From the NCBI GenBank assembly GCA_024291935.2, contig CM044310.1:80784713-80848712 (forward strand): 64,000 nt of DNA. Reading direction: 5' to 3'. Both the position numbers and the translations under genes were made by a program. The notes below the pieces were generated by a model. It was not told the DNA's origin and made no database searches. It saw only the letters and a program-made list of their open reading frames with translations. Origin of the DNA: Okapia johnstoni (Eukaryota; Chordata; Mammalia; Artiodactyla; Giraffidae). Below, one piece after another: positions 31,691 to 43,660 of this stretch (position 1 is its first letter; every line of letters begins with the position of its first letter).

Positions 31691-32354
31691 GTGATCTGTT
31701 ATGTAAAGAAAAGCAAAAGGATCTGTGTTCATCAGGCTTTTATTTTTACTTCCAAAGTATATGAACCAGTACTGACAAGTTTAAGGGGAAAAGGCAAGGG
31801 CAGTTGCTTATTGACAGGATTCGAGATTCTCACAAAGTCTGAGGAAGATCTGAGCCCCAAGCCCCAGGAAATCTAAGAACCAAATTAGCTCCGGGACCCC
31901 ACAGCCAGCTTCCATGGATCCCACTTTCTGGAAGACTCCTAACAACTTATCCCCATTAACTGTTCCTTTGATCCGCTCTGTATGTTATTTTCCACCTTCT
32001 CTGTTCCTGTCAGTTCTGTTTTCCATGCTGTGGAAGATGTAGCCAAAAGTCACATGTTCTTTCTTTCTCAATCACAGCCCTACATTCCCAGGGGAGGGAC
32101 TCTGATTGGCTCTCCTTGGGTCAGGTGTCTACTGTGGACCAATTAGCTGTGAGGTGAAGTGTGTGTATGCTATTATGAAAACATGGCTGCTGTAACCATA
32201 GGGAAGAAAGGAAGGAGGAACAGTTTCCAGAAAGTTGGGGTCAGGTTGTGACAGGGGTGGGGAGTTGTCAATCCAACACACAGATTAACCAGGCTGTGAT
32301 GCATGGAGAGGTTCCTACATCCAATTTACTCTGGATTTGAAGGTACTTCCCAAG
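31691..32354. other. Unassigned non-coding sequence
   Basis: No gene or repeat recognised with confidence. Confidence 0.45.
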
Positions 32355-32490
32355 GGAATCTGAAGACTGGATTCTGATCCCAAGTCTCCACTGACCTGAT
32401 GCCTGACCTTAGATGGGACATTTACTCTCTGAACCTTCGGTGGAAAGTGGGATAATAATACTAGAATTACTGTGAAGTTCAGAGGAAAGC
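32355..32490 (+). mobile_element. MIR-type SINE relic
   Basis: Sense MIR: tgaagactggattctgatcc, caagtctccactgacctgat, then gtgggataataatactagaa. Confidence 0.55.
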
Positions 32491-33040
32491 AAGGATAAGA
32501 AGAGACTTTCAAGATTCACAACACTGGAGGCTCTCAGAGAAGTGTGGGTGCTTCAGAGATGAGAGGGAGGAAACTTACTGGAGAATTCTGCAGGAATTCT
32601 TCCCTGGAGTAGTGAGGTTTGTTTGTTTGATTCCTTCCCCAGAAGCTTCACATTTGGAGCTCTTTGTCTGATTCACTATCGGGACATATGCATCCATGTT
32701 TACAACCAGCATGGGTCATTCCCAGGATGCAGGTTATAGGCATATTTATAATTCTACCAACTCAACCTGGCAGATAGACACAATTCTACCCTCCTTTCCC
32801 TCCCACCATGGAGTAGGACATAAATTTTCCTGAGTCAATGGAGTAAAGCTATTTGGTGCTCTCATCTGCACAGAGCTTCACAGGCAGCAGGGGAGGGAGT
32901 CTGGTCCACTCTCTTGATCCAGTCCTGCTCTTCACAGTGAAATTCCAGCTTCCTCTCTACTCTTGATAAGTCATCCTAGACTCCTTTCTCAACCCCGAGT
33001 TCTGTGGGTTCTTCTCCAGGGTATCTCTCCCCTATGTGCA
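32491..33040. other. Unassigned non-coding sequence
   Basis: No gene or repeat recognised. Confidence 0.45.
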
Positions 33041-33253
33041 GGCATGCTAAGTAGCCTCAGTCATGTCCATCTCTTTGAGACCCTATGGGCTTCCAGGTTC
33101 CTCTGTCCATGGGATTCTCCAGGCAAGAATACTGGAGTGTGTTACCATTTCCTCCTCCAGGGGATCTTCCCAATTCAGGGATCAAACCAGCATCTCTTTT
33201 ATCTCCTGCATTAGCAGGCAGGTTCTTTACCACTAGTGCCACTTTGGAAGCCC
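33041..33253 (-). mobile_element. Bov-tA type SINE
   Basis: Reverse of the 'gcactagtggtaaag' subtype: the right end reads ttctttaccactagtgccac, the left ggcatgctaagtagcctcag. No obvious target-site duplication. Confidence 0.95.
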
Positions 33254-34722
33254 ACAGATGGTAAGAGGGCCCTCAACTCATCTGGTGATTACATGAATTT
33301 ATACATATGTTAAAATTCACAGAATTGTAACAAGAAAAGACAAAAGTCAACTTTACTATATGATACTAAAAAAAAAAATTAAATTAAAAGACCCCTTTGG
33401 GCAAAAATTCAGATTATTTGAAATGATTTTAGAGCATCTCAGGTCTAGTTCCTGCCTTCTTCACCAGTTCTGCGTTTGGTCTTTCTCTGGATGTTTATCA
33501 CTAGAAATATCAAAATATTCACAACACTCCAAATGGACTATGCAGTCTTGCCTCCTGGCTGAGCCTTCTGCCTTACTGATGTCATAAACTCCTATTTATC
33601 CTTCGAAACAATGCTCCCAGCTAGTCTCCTTTGTGTAGCTTTCTTTCTTCTTTCCAACAAACAGATTTAGGAACTCTGTTCTATGCTACTTCTGAATATT
33701 GTAAATTCTTTTACTATTGTAGATTGCACGAACTGTAATGGCCTATTGCCAGCTTCTATGTGCAGGGCATGACTTTCCACTTTCTGTCTCTGGAGCTTTC
33801 ATCCAGCAGTGCGGGAATCAGCTTGGCTCATGCTCTAGCAGAGCTCAGAAATGGGTGATTACTGTCTGGGGCAACACTTAGGTGGACAGTTCTGGGAGGT
33901 GGTATGGACACTCAGAGAGCCTAGTGGATTCGAGCCCTGGCTGTCCGTTGCAGCAGTTGTAACAATACACCATTTTAATGACTTTTCCTCCTTCACTGGA
34001 GGAAAAGTCTCCTTGTTCCTTCACTCCTGCTTGAGATCACTTCCCGAGTTAATGACCTGCGTAACGTCCTTGTTTTGGACTCTAATATTGAGGGAGACCA
34101 ATCTAATACACCTCTTTTTCTATTGTAGGGGAGGAGGGAGGATGGGTCTGAGTGATTTGCAAGAAGAAATTTCTCAGCAGGGCTCCTTTCTGAGTCAGGA
34201 GACCACGGCTCTGTCCCTTTCTGTTTAGGAGACCTTGGAAAAATCTGCACATGTCTGAGCCTCATTTAGTTCTGTGCTGCAGCTTAGGCTTTCCAGAATC
34301 TGAGCCTGGGGCACAAAATATTTATTAGGTCCCAATTTCCGAGAAATAAGTGGGGAAAAAGCAGGAGTAGATGAAGAAGTGAAACTGCATTGGAGACCTG
34401 ACTGAACATTGACCAGCCCCACCCAAGAGGCACAGGCTGCCTGGGAGACTTGTCTGGCAGAGTCTGTATGCCCCTACCTCACTCAGCCCCTGGATGAGTG
34501 CTGGCAGCCCTGGGCACAGTGTGACCAAGAATGAGGCAGCTCCCTGCAGCTGAGGCAGAGCCTGAAGGAGCGACAGGGTGAGGCTGTCTGTGGGCCATAC
34601 TCTCTGCAGTTGGGATGCAAGCCCGTCCTTGCAGGGCCATCTGGGCAGCACATCTCCACATCTACTTCAGGACCCAAAAGAAAACACCTATGGGCTCAAG
34701 GCAGGTAATGCCAATGAGCAAG
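33254..34722. other. Unassigned sequence with faint old relics
   Basis: An A-rich run lies at 33366-33390. 33590-33790 is faintly L2-like. 34195-34265 has a MIR-like piece (agaccttggaaaaatctgca). ORFs at 34325-34677 minus share no domain. No gene. Confidence 0.4.
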
Positions 34723-34764
34723 GTGGGCTGAGTGTGATACAATGTGGGCTGAGTATGATACAAC
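34723..34764. repeat. 21-bp tandem duplication
   Basis: gtgggctgagtgtgatacaa and gtgggctgagtatgatacaa follow one another at 21-bp spacing, differing at two positions over 21 bp. Confidence 0.95.
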
Positions 34765-34797
34765 ATGGAGTAGTGGGGACTGTGGTGACCTGCGATG

Positions 34798-34893
34798 TGT
34801 GTGCGTCCATGCTCAGTCGCTTCAGTTGTGTCTGACTCTTTGTGACCCTGTGAACTGTAGCCCACCAGGCTTCTCTGTCGATGAGGATTCTAC
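34798..34893 (-). mobile_element. Truncated Bov-tA SINE
   Basis: Reverse of the element's tail half: gtccatgctcagtcgcttca, ttgtgtctgactctttgtga, gtgaactgtagcccaccagg. The tRNA-like head is absent. Confidence 0.9.
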
Positions 34894-36060
34894 CTGGGGA
34901 ATAGCCACTACTCAACTCCATCTGATTTGTACAAGCAGGCATATTGTTGCTAATCTCAAGAGACTCTAGGCATTTCAAGTTTTACGTAATGTTTTTGGTT
35001 CTTAAACCACCATGTCATTAGCTAATTCATAACACCTCTGAATGGCTCTGGATTGACCTCTGATCTAGAGGACTAGCTTTCATCTTGGGTGGTCCTGGGG
35101 ACAGAAGAAAGCCTGAGGTGTTTCTGGATGGGTCCAGAGCCATCTTACAATGCTGGGGAAATCTTGGGGTTAAAGGCTGGGCAAGGCCTGGGAGGGACAC
35201 CATGTTTCCCTGTGTGGACATCCACCATCTGCAGGCACGTCTCACTCACTGCATATGATTGAGGTTGAAATCTTGGGTGCTTGCATTAGATGTGAAGTGG
35301 TCTCAGGAATGGGAAGTGGTCCCTGTTGGGGCCCCGGATGCCTGGCTTCAAAGGCTCTGGGATCTGTGACCTGTGCAAAATGAGGCCACATCTGTTCCCA
35401 TGCACCTTGATTACACCTTTCCTGGGGCTGGTGGAGCCGGAATTGTGTGTTTAAGGTAGTATCTCTAGTCCTGTCTATTCACCCTTGCTAATACAGCAGG
35501 CCAGGTTTTTAATTCCATGAAGTCAGAAGGCTGGAATATGATTTCCCTAGTGAGTACCACTGGCAGATTTCTGCTTGGAGGGAGGGAGCAGCAGGACCTG
35601 GGAGACTGAGGGGGAAAGGCATGGCAGGTCTCAACAAAACCCTGCAGTGCCCTCTGGGTGGGGGCTTCCGAAGTCACAGGGGACTTTTAGCGAGTTCTGG
35701 AGCATACTGGTCAGGGCTCATGCTGCTGCAGCCACCTGCCTGAGCCTCCTTCACTCTCCCCCGGGAAAAACTATGGATTCTCTGGCCAGGGGCTCCTGTA
35801 AGAGTCAAGGTGAACTCTCTTTCCCTCATGTGCATGGACAGGCAGAGTGAGAGCTGAAACTACATTGGTTATTTCCCAAAGGTCAGCTTAGGTTATGGGT
35901 GTGGTTTCAGCTGCCTTAATGACTTATGGGGTTGAGGACTCACCGAGAGGAATCCTGGCTTTGTCAAATCCTCTGGACTCCTGAGCTTGAATACTGCTGA
36001 GATGATGAGAGGGATATTGTTTGGGGGAAACTACTCTGTTCAGGATGGAAGGGACCAAAG
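34894..36060. other. Unassigned non-coding sequence
   Basis: About 1.2 kb with no repeat or gene I recognise. Short ORFs on both strands are chance-like. Confidence 0.45.
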
Positions 36061-36470
36061 TGTTCTGTGCTGTAACAGTTGTCTACCCCCGCATAAGAAA
36101 CTATTTGAAAACTTAGTGGCTAAGAATTATAGTCATTTATTTGCTCATGATTCTAGAGGTTACCAGTTTGATAAGGGTCTCCTCTGTGGCTGCAGTCATG
36201 TAGTGGCTTGGCTGGGGCTGGGTGGTCTAAGATGGCCTTATCATGTATCTGGTGATTGGTGCTGGCTGTCAGTTGAGTCACACTTTCCCAGCAAGTTATT
36301 CTGGCCTTTTTAATGTGGTGGCTGTTCTGAAAGTAGCAAGAAAGAAAATGAACCTCCTTGTACAAGATTATGCTTGGGTCATTCTTGCTAATGTCCCATT
36401 AACCAAGGCAAGCTGCATGGCCAAGCCCAGATTCAATGTAGGAGAGGCTATACAAGGTTGAGGACACAGA
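36061..36470 (+). mobile_element. Ancient interspersed repeat, same family as 4194-4880
   Basis: Ordered features: ctgtgctgtaacagttgtct, aacttagtggctaagaatta, catttatttgctcatgattc, ggtggtctaagatggcctta, then taatgtcccattaaccaagg and catggccaagcccagattca. Confidence 0.55.
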
Positions 36471-36524
36471 AAGACATGTAATATGTACCACAATGTGTTC
36501 AGGAAGAAGTGGGGTATGATTCCT

Positions 36525-36690
36525 ACTTCATTCATTCATTCATTTAAAATAGATATTTATTGAGTATCAGCCAAATGTCAGGTACTCATGGGCACAGGGA
36601 TTTCACAGTGAATAAGACAAACACCACTGCTCTCATGGATTTACAATCTAGTTGGGGAGTCAGATGATAAAATGCAGTCAGATGGCATCA
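36525..36690 (-). mobile_element. L2 LINE 3' end, antisense
   Basis: Begins ttcattcattcatttaaaat, then atatttattgagtatcagcc, tcaggtactcatgggcacag and tctcatggatttacaatcta. Confidence 0.6.
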
Positions 36691-37360
36691 CTTGTCTATG
36701 GAAAAAAATAAGGTAGAGGAAGAGAGTGAGTCCAGGGCTCCCTAGTTCTGGGAGCTGTGGACAAACACCCTGGCAGAGCATGACATTTGCAGAAAGGAAA
36801 GAACCCTGAGTGTCCTGGAAAATGTTGGGCCAAAAATTGCAATGTCTGACCCAGAGAGAGATAGCTCTGCTGACTGGACCAGAGGGAGATGTTGCTGCTT
36901 TATCAAGGGAGGTCCTCTGCTGTCCAGTGGCTGGGGTGAAGCTGAATCTGGCTCTGGGAACAGCTACATGGAATCCACAGCTTCAGATAGAACTGGCCTG
37001 AGTAGGACCCCTCCCCAACACCCACATATCGGCAGACCTGGGAGAGAGAAAATACCTACTGTCTGTCTTCCTTGTCCCCCAAGCTAGAAAAGGTGAAAAA
37101 GGGAAGAAGAGGGCAAACCTCAGATCTGGACCTTGCACTCCTTTCTCATCTCTAAGCCGCTCAAGTCTGGCTGGGGGAGTGAAGAAGAGGGGCTTTGAAT
37201 CAAAGCTAGAGATTAAAGGGGAAAAAATTACAGGCATGAGTTTATAGTACTGTTTTGAATTTCTAGAAGTGGCAGCAAAGTTATGGAGATGGACCAAGGC
37301 ATCACGAGTGACTCTCTGCATTTAGAATGTGAGAGTCCTGATGTCTAATACTCCGCTTTA
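36691..37360. other. Unassigned non-coding sequence
   Basis: No repeat or gene recognised; the 112-codon minus ORF at 36983-37321 has no motif. Confidence 0.45.
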
Positions 37361-37369
37361 CTGCCTGTT

Positions 37370-37584
37370 GCTACTGTTGTTTACTTGCTCAGTCGTGTCC
37401 TACTCTTTGTGACTCCATGGACTGTAGCCCACCAGGCTCCTCTGTCCATGAAATTTCCCAGGTAGGAATACTGGAACGGTTGCCATTTCCTTCTCCAGGG
37501 AATCTTCTCAACCCAGGGATCAAACCCACATCTCCTGCATTGGCAGGCAGATTCTTTATCACTGAGCCACCTGGGAAGCCTTTC
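37370..37584 (-). mobile_element. Bov-tA type SINE with TSD
   Basis: Reverse, from actgttgtttacttgctcag at the left to tgagccacctgggaagcc at the right. A 9-bp duplication, ctgcctgtt, lies at 37361-37369 and 37585-37593. Confidence 0.96.
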
Positions 37585-37699
37585 CTGCCTGTTAGCATGG
37601 AGGAATCATCTGGGACCCAGTATGAAACCAATTCTTCCAGGTGTGCACTAAGTCCTGCTCCTTCTTGCCTTTGAAGGGATATCACTCCAACAATCCTTT

Positions 37700-39595
37700 C
37701 CTCCACCTCCTACTGCATCAAAAAATCTCTCTGCTGTGGCTTTCTCCGAAACATGCAAGCTGTGCTTTTGTTTTTCCCCAGTTAAAATGATACCTGACCC
37801 CTTCTACTGAATCATCTACAACTGTGTTTCTTTTCCCACCCCTGCAGTACAACCTGTTGTCTGTGTTTGCTGTCTCCAGCTCTTTCCCTTCCCTTTCACT
37901 TAAACCAAACCCAGTCTGACGTTTCCTCCCACCACCACCCCACAAAATCGCCATTGGTAGGACCATCAGTGACTTCCGTGTTGCCAAATCCAAAGGTCAA
38001 TTCTGTGTTCTCCTCTTGGTTGAACCGTCAGCTGCATCAGTCACAACCGCCCCTCCTCTTTGCTACACTTTCTTTCCATGACTCTCAGGACATCACACTG
38101 TTACTTTTCCTCCTTCACACTGTTAACTCCTTCTCAGCCCTTTTCTGCCTCCTCCTCTCACAATCTCTGAATGTTGGAGGTCTCAAGACTCAGTTCTTGG
38201 CCCTCTTTCCTTGGCTTCACCAGGTCTTAAGGTCTGACCCTTATGTCAGTAGATTCCCAATTCATTTCTCCAGCCTGGACCTCTCTCTTTCACTCAAGTA
38301 TTCCCCACTGCCTACTTGACATTGCCGCCAGGATGCTGTACCAGATAGGAGAGCCTTGGTTATGCTTTGCTAATGATGACCTTGAGTCTCAGCGGCATAT
38401 CACAAAAAAGTTTACTTCTCACTCATGCTGTGTATCCCTCATGCTCTGCCCTATGTCATCACTCCCGGACTTAGGTGGATGCAGCAGCTCCCACCTGGAA
38501 CATTGCTGATCACAATTTTAGAGAAAATAGAAAACATGGCAAACCATAAACTGGTTCTTGAAACTTCTGCTCACATTTCATTGGCCAAATCAAGTCCTAT
38601 GGTCAATCTTGACAGCAGTGAAGTGGGGGGAAATATAGCAAATGTTTGTGGCAATTGCAGTTTATCAGAGATACCCAATAGACATCTTCAACTCTTCTAG
38701 CCCCAAACTGAACTCCTTCCTCTACAAACCTACTCTTCTCACTTGTCTCCCTCTCAGTACTTCCAGCGACTCAGGTCAGAAATTTTGGTGTCATTCTTGA
38801 TTTCTCTGTTTCATATCCCACAGTTAATCCTTCAAGTTGCATCTTCACAATATATCCAGAATCTAACTTCTTGGCGTCAACCACTCTATCCACCCACTGA
38901 CATCTCATTAATGGATGATTTTGATGGTCTCTTAGTATCAGGCCTCCCTGCTTCTATTCTTGAACTTCTCCCAACCCCCACTCTCCAATAGCCTAGTCTG
39001 AATTGAATAGCCAGAGTGGTTCTTTAAAATATAAGTTAGACGATTCCTTGCTTCTGCTTGAAATCCTTCAATGGCTCCAAATCTCCCACAAAATAAAACC
39101 CAGATGCTTCCACTGGCCCAGAAGGCCCATGCAGTCTGGTCCCTGCCACTTCTCTCACCTCTTTCCCTACTGTTCTCAACATCACATATACCAGCCTCCT
39201 GTTTGCTCCATCATCAAGGGCCTTGGCAATGGCTGGTCCCCAGCTGGGGATCCTCTTCTACCAGATGCCATGTGGCTGCCTCTCTCCCTTCCTTCCCAGC
39301 TTACTTTCTCCATGAGGCTACCCTACCATCTAGTAGAAATTTTCATCCTCTCTTGCAGAATCTCCTAATCCCATAGCAATTTTTACACTCATTTATTATA
39401 TACTTTCCTTACAGATTATGCTTATTATTGGCCTGTTTCTATCATTAAAATGGAAGTTCCAAGAAGGCAGAAGTATTTTGGTCTGTTTTACTAACTGTTG
39501 TATGTCAAGTGTTCAAAACAGTGCCTGGCACATGGTAGCTTGATACTTGTCTATGGAATGAATTGAATGAATGAACGAGTGAGTGAATGAATAGC
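37700..39595 (+). mobile_element. Long L2 LINE relic, split
   Basis: About 1.9 kb of the 3' part of L2 on the plus strand, including decayed reverse-transcriptase-coding sequence followed by the long 3' untranslated region. Landmarks: aatgttggaggtctcaagac at 38170, tatccagaatctaacttctt near 38855, cttcaatggctccaaatctc near 39066, cagtgcctggcacatggtag at 39520, and a terminal gaatgaatgaacgagtgagt. The ORFs of 150, 121 and 101 codons here are open stretches of dead L2 sequence. An unrelated repeat sits at 38330-38694. Confidence 0.65.
38330..38694 (+). mobile_element. Ancient repeat nested in L2
   Basis: Shows taatgatgaccttgagtctc, aagtttacttctcactcatg, cccacctggaacattgctga, then cacatttcattggccaaatc and aagtcctatggtcaatcttg. 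This order is typical of an old mammalian DNA element or LTR, but I cannot name it. L2 sequence continues on both sides. Confidence 0.4.
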
Positions 39596-39859
39596 AATTT
39601 TTGATAGGGTGCGATCTTCTTAGTTCCAAAAGGAACACAGGACTTGAATGTCATAGTGTTGTGAATTCAGATTAGGATTGATTTTAATTCTCACTGAGTC
39701 TCCATGTAGAAGGCGGACCACTTCTACCTTGTATGCAAGATTTTAGGTGACACATGGAAGAATGTGTTTAAGAATTACATGCTTATCTTAATTAATTATG
39801 ACAGGTGATCCAGGTTTTCATCAATAGCTATTATGTTGTAAAGTTACGTTTTGTAAGTA
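39596..39859. other. Unassigned non-coding sequence
   Basis: AT-rich spacer between L2 and L1 with no motif recognised. Confidence 0.4.
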
Positions 39860-40240
39860 AACAAATATCATATATTCATGCACGTATGTGGAATCTAGAA
39901 ACTATTTTCAGGGCAGGAATGGAGATGCAGCTGTAGGGAATGGACGTGTGGACATGGAGGGTGGGGAGGTGGGATGAACTGGGAGATTGAGATAGACGTA
40001 CATGCACCACCATGTGTAAAACAGACAGCTAGTGGAAACCTGCGGTACAGCCTAGGGAGCTCAGCTTGGTGCTCTGTGGTGACCTAGAGGAGTGGGGTGG
40101 GGGTGAAATGGGAGGGAGATCTAAGAGGGAGGGGATAAGTACGTATACATATCTGGCTAATTCGCTTCATTGGATAACAGAAACCAACACAATTTTGTAA
40201 AGCGACTATACCCCAATAAAAAAGTAAATAAAATAAATCA
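39860..40240 (+). mobile_element. L1 LINE 3' end
   Basis: Ends actataccccaataaaaaag plus an A-rich tail, preceded by cagaaaccaacacaattttg and ttcattggataacagaaacc. The G-rich middle (ggtggggaggtgggatgaac) is the usual L1 3' untranslated region. Confidence 0.8.
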
Positions 40241-40768
40241 AATTGAAGGAAAAATAATTTTAAAAAAGAAAGTACAGAGGATAAGTGGATATGGCAAAAG
40301 CTGTGAAGATGCCATGCAAGAGAGTGACATTTGGGAAACCCCCGGTCCTACAGAGGAGCAAATGAAGAGATGTGGGGAGGAAAGAGGTGGCACTGATGGA
40401 CATGGAAGAGCTAGTAAGGGCCTGGACCCCTAGAAGTGACTGGGACCCCCTCCCCTCAAGGATGTCCACCTGTTGCCTGAGCTTGGGCTCCTATGACTTG
40501 CTGGATCCTGGAGAAGGGAGGCCCCGAAAGCAACACTGCTTGGAACGGGGGTGTGCAGCAGCAGCAACAGTGCCTCCAATCTATTACCGTCAAGTTATAA
40601 TTGCCATTTTCCTGAAGTGTGGTTTGCCTCATTAGCCTTGAAATAAACATCTTATATTTTTGTCGCGATTTCCAGGCTGGCTTTGTTTCTATTTACCTCA
40701 TTTCCTCCTCGTGCTATGCAGAATGAGGTGGGCCAGTGAGCAACGGACCGTGCTGTCACCAAGATGCT
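40241..40768. other. Unassigned non-coding sequence
   Basis: GC-richer, no repeat or gene recognised. Confidence 0.45.
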
Positions 40769-40779
40769 TGATATTTATG

Positions 40780-41000
40780 CTAAGTTGCTTCAGTCGTGTC
40801 CAGCTTCAATCGTCTTTGCAACCTATGGACTGTAGCCCACCAGGCTCCTCTCTCTATGAGATTCTCCAGGCAAGAATACTGGAGTGGGTTGTTGTGTCCT
40901 CCTCCAGGGGATCTTCCCGACCCAGGGATCGAACCCGTGTCTCTTACATCTCCTGCTTTGGTAGGCGGGTTCTTTAACACTAGCGTCACAGGGGAAGCCC
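40780..41000 (-). mobile_element. Bov-tA type SINE with TSD
   Basis: Reverse of the 'gctagtg' subtype: right end cactagcgtcacaggggaag, left ctaagttgcttcagtcgtgt. A perfect 11-bp duplication, tgatatttatg, lies at 40769-40779 and 41001-41011. There is a small insertion (ttcaat) near 40805. Confidence 0.97.
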
Positions 41001-41011
41001 TGATATTTATG

Positions 41012-41461
41012 GAGCCTTCAATTCAAAAGGCCATCCTGAGAGATGCCAGACCCAGCCCAATGGGAGAGAGAGACAGAGACAGAAAGACATAGTGAGAGAT
41101 GCTGTTAAAGTACAGAGGTCTCCGCACCTCTTAAAGCCACTTGAAATTTTCAGTGTCCTGCATTCTTCTCCATCCTTCACCCCAGGAAACAAGAGGAGCC
41201 ACAGTTCCTACTCTGTTTTACAATCCTTTACTCTGATGTCAAAGGTTCCACCCCAGTCAACCCTATGCACTTTTCACAAATAAAAGACAACATGAGGAAG
41301 AGAAAGTGACCTTCATCAACCTCTTGACCTAAGTAGGGCATCTCTAGCTTCTCATGGTCACTCTTAAGCCAACTTCCCTTCAATTTTTCTACCCTTAGGA
41401 AGCTTCCCTAAGACATTTGAGCTAATTTGGCCCCATCCATCCAATGCATTTGATGGTAGTT
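41012..41461. other. Unassigned non-coding sequence
   Basis: Weakly L2-like at its right half (atttggccccatccatccaa), not assigned. Confidence 0.4.
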
Positions 41462-41473
41462 ACTGAGGTCTTT

Positions 41474-41704
41474 TTAGGCTTCCCTGGTGGCTCAGCAGTA
41501 AAGAATCTGCTGTGATGCAGAAGATGCAGGAGACCTGGGTTTGATCCCTGGGTCAGGAAGATTCCCTGGAGGAGGGCATGGAAACCCACTCCAAGATTCT
41601 TGCCTGGAGAATCCCATGGACAGAAAAGCCTGGTGGGCTACAGTTCACAGGGTCACAAAGAGTCAGACACAACTAAGCGACTGAGCATGCACGCACACAT
41701 GCAC
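41474..41704 (+). mobile_element. Bov-tA type SINE with TSD
   Basis: Head aggcttccctggtggctcag, tail ctaagcgactgagcatgcac. A perfect 12-bp duplication, actgaggtcttt, lies at 41462-41473 and 41705-41716. Confidence 0.97.
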
Positions 41705-41794
41705 ACTGAGGTCTTTGATCTTTGGGGTGAGTTAGTACAGACGAAGGGTTGGAGAAGTTACATGAGGTCAGTATTCACAGCCTCACAGGTGACC

Positions 41795-41945
41795 TGTGAG
41801 GAAGGTAACATTAAGCTAGTTTTCCCCTTGTATATGTAGAAAAGATGAGGTTAAGGAAGGATAAGGATGTGTCAGGGTCACAAAGCAAGTGGGTGGCGGA
41901 GTCAGCTCAGAACCCTGGTCTGCAGTGTTCCACTTCCTCCATCTG
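41795..41945 (-). mobile_element. MIR-type SINE relic
   Basis: Antisense MIR: agaaaagatgaggttaagga, gtgtcagggtcacaaagcaa, then cagctcagaaccctggtctg. Confidence 0.55.
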
Positions 41946-42058
41946 GGTGGGTGAGTTTAGGATGGGGAAGAGCCTGGGGCAGGCAGTTGACCAGCTTTTT
42001 CCGGAGGAACCTATGGGGCATTTCCCTTGCCTTAAAGTTGTGTTGCCTTATGCTACAT

Positions 42059-42321
42059 CTTCAGTTCAGTTCAGTTGCTCAGTCATGTCCAACTCTTTGT
42101 GACCCCATGAACTGCAGCACACCAGGTTTCCCTGTCCATTACCAACTCCCGGAGCTGGCTCAAACTCATGTCCATCAAGTCAGTGATGCCATTCAACGAT
42201 CTCATCCTCTGTTGTTCCCTTCTCCTCCTGCCTTCAATCTTTCCCAGCATCAGGGTCTTTTCCAAAGAGTCAGTTTTTCGCATCAGGTGGCCAAAGTATT
42301 GGAGTTTCAGCTTCAGCATCA
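42059..42321 (-). mobile_element. 5'-truncated BovB LINE with TSD
   Basis: Only about 263 bp of the 3' end. A perfect 11-bp duplication, ttatgctacat, lies at 42048-42058 and 42322-42332. The 79-codon minus ORF is the last part of the reverse transcriptase ([12 protein letters not shown]). The longer plus-strand ORF across it is spurious. Confidence 0.97.
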
Positions 42322-42332
42322 TTATGCTACAT

Positions 42333-42844
42333 GGGAAAACTCACTATTTAACCACACAGAGATGCATATTAAGCCCCTTCTACTCCTCTTGGGCGGGGGG
42401 TGGTAAAAAGCTCATTTCTGATGTAGGTCTTTGAAATTACAGGTAAAACCGCAGTTAGCTCTAAATTACCACGTGTGACCCAGACAGAGAAAGGGCACAT
42501 TGTCTGAGTCTCCAGACCTGCTGGGTGGGTACATGTTCTGGGCTGGTCTCTACCCCAGGTATGTCAGATACACTAGGAATTTCAGGTTCGTATGAGACAC
42601 AAGGATTGACCGGGAGTTTTCACACAGGGCCAGGAAGGATTCTATTTTTTTCATTCTGTCCCTTGCGCTGATGGATACAGTCTCACCTATTGGGCTGATG
42701 CAGAGGGTCAGACTACGCAGAGACAGTGGCTAAAAAGCTGCCTGTGGAGCAGGAGAAGTGGTTAAGAGGGTTTTTCTGATTGCTTGACAGGCAAAAATAG
42801 GAGAACAACATGCAAACACCTTAGAGTAACTGCTCACCTTACCG
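42333..42844. other. Unassigned non-coding sequence
   Basis: No gene or repeat recognised; a ggggcggg-type GC patch occurs near 42391. Confidence 0.45.
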
Positions 42845-43040
42845 CTCTCTGCCACATCACTCTCATTTCTATTGTCTCTACTACATTTGTCCTGCTCTGA
42901 CATTTCTCCTTCCTTTTCTTAGTTATAGTCTCACTAAAGTGTAAGCTCCATGAGAGCAGGGTTCTGATCTACACCGACCACATCTTCTAGAACAGCATCT
43001 GGCCCAGAGCTACCTGATACATATTCACTGAAAGTACGAA
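42845..43040 (+). mobile_element. L2 LINE 3' fragment
   Basis: Shows cactaaagtgtaagctccat, gagagcagggttctgatcta, then agaacagcatctggcccaga. Confidence 0.6.
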
Positions 43041-43164
43041 CAAGGAAGTGATTACCTTAGAAAGGTGCTGAGGGAGGTCACCTGGGATGCAGGACAGATA
43101 ATGGACATGGCCGTGGGTGTGGCTGAACTTAACAAGCACCAGTCAAACTCAGAGAACCACATAG

Positions 43165-43262
43165 GGTGGTGCCCAAGTTTATGGACTTTGGATTTAAACC
43201 TAATATCAAGTCCCAGCTCCTTGTTCCAATTTCCTCATCTATAAATGGGTTAAGAATATTTC
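43165..43262 (+). mobile_element. MIR-type SINE fragment
   Basis: Sense MIR: ggactttggatttaaaccta, then ccaatttcctcatctataaa. Confidence 0.5.
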
Positions 43263-43345
43263 TTGGAGTACCCACTCTGTGCCAGGCTCCATGCTGAGTT
43301 CTGGTGATCTAGAGAAATCTACTGCCCCTGTGGACTGAATCCAGG
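43263..43345 (-). mobile_element. L2 antisense fragment
   Basis: Shows cactctgtgccaggctccat, gctgagttctggtgatctag. Confidence 0.45.
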
Positions 43346-43660
43346 CAGATGTCCACTCCTGCAAGTAAACAAAGAAGCACATCCTTTGTAAGAGCTGACA
43401 AGGAAGAATAACATGGGTGACTCTTCTGAGTAGTCATAGAAGAGCTAGAGGAAGAGCTGAAGCCTGCTTGAAGGTGTGTGCAGAGGGCTGTCAGATAACA
43501 GGAAGGGCATGCACCAAGGAGGAGGCCAGGAGCTATAGTGTTAGGGGGACTGTATCTGTATGTTACAGTGTATACAAAACTGGGGGGCCAGGGGCAAGAG
43601 ATGACTGTGGAGAGATAGGCATAGGCCAGATATGTCTCATAGGGTTGTGAGGATTGCAGG
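43346..43660. other. Unassigned, possibly further L2
   Basis: Purine-rich text resembling decayed antisense L2 body (aggaggccaggagctatagt). Not assigned; no gene. Confidence 0.35.

Noticed and set aside
37867..38319. Plus-strand ORF of 150 codons, serine/leucine-rich
   Set aside because: It lies in the L2 relic and is out of the frame expected of a live element; no intact motif.
41867..42406. Plus-strand ORF of 179 codons
   Set aside because: It reads antisense through the BovB at 42059-42321; the real remnant is on the minus strand.
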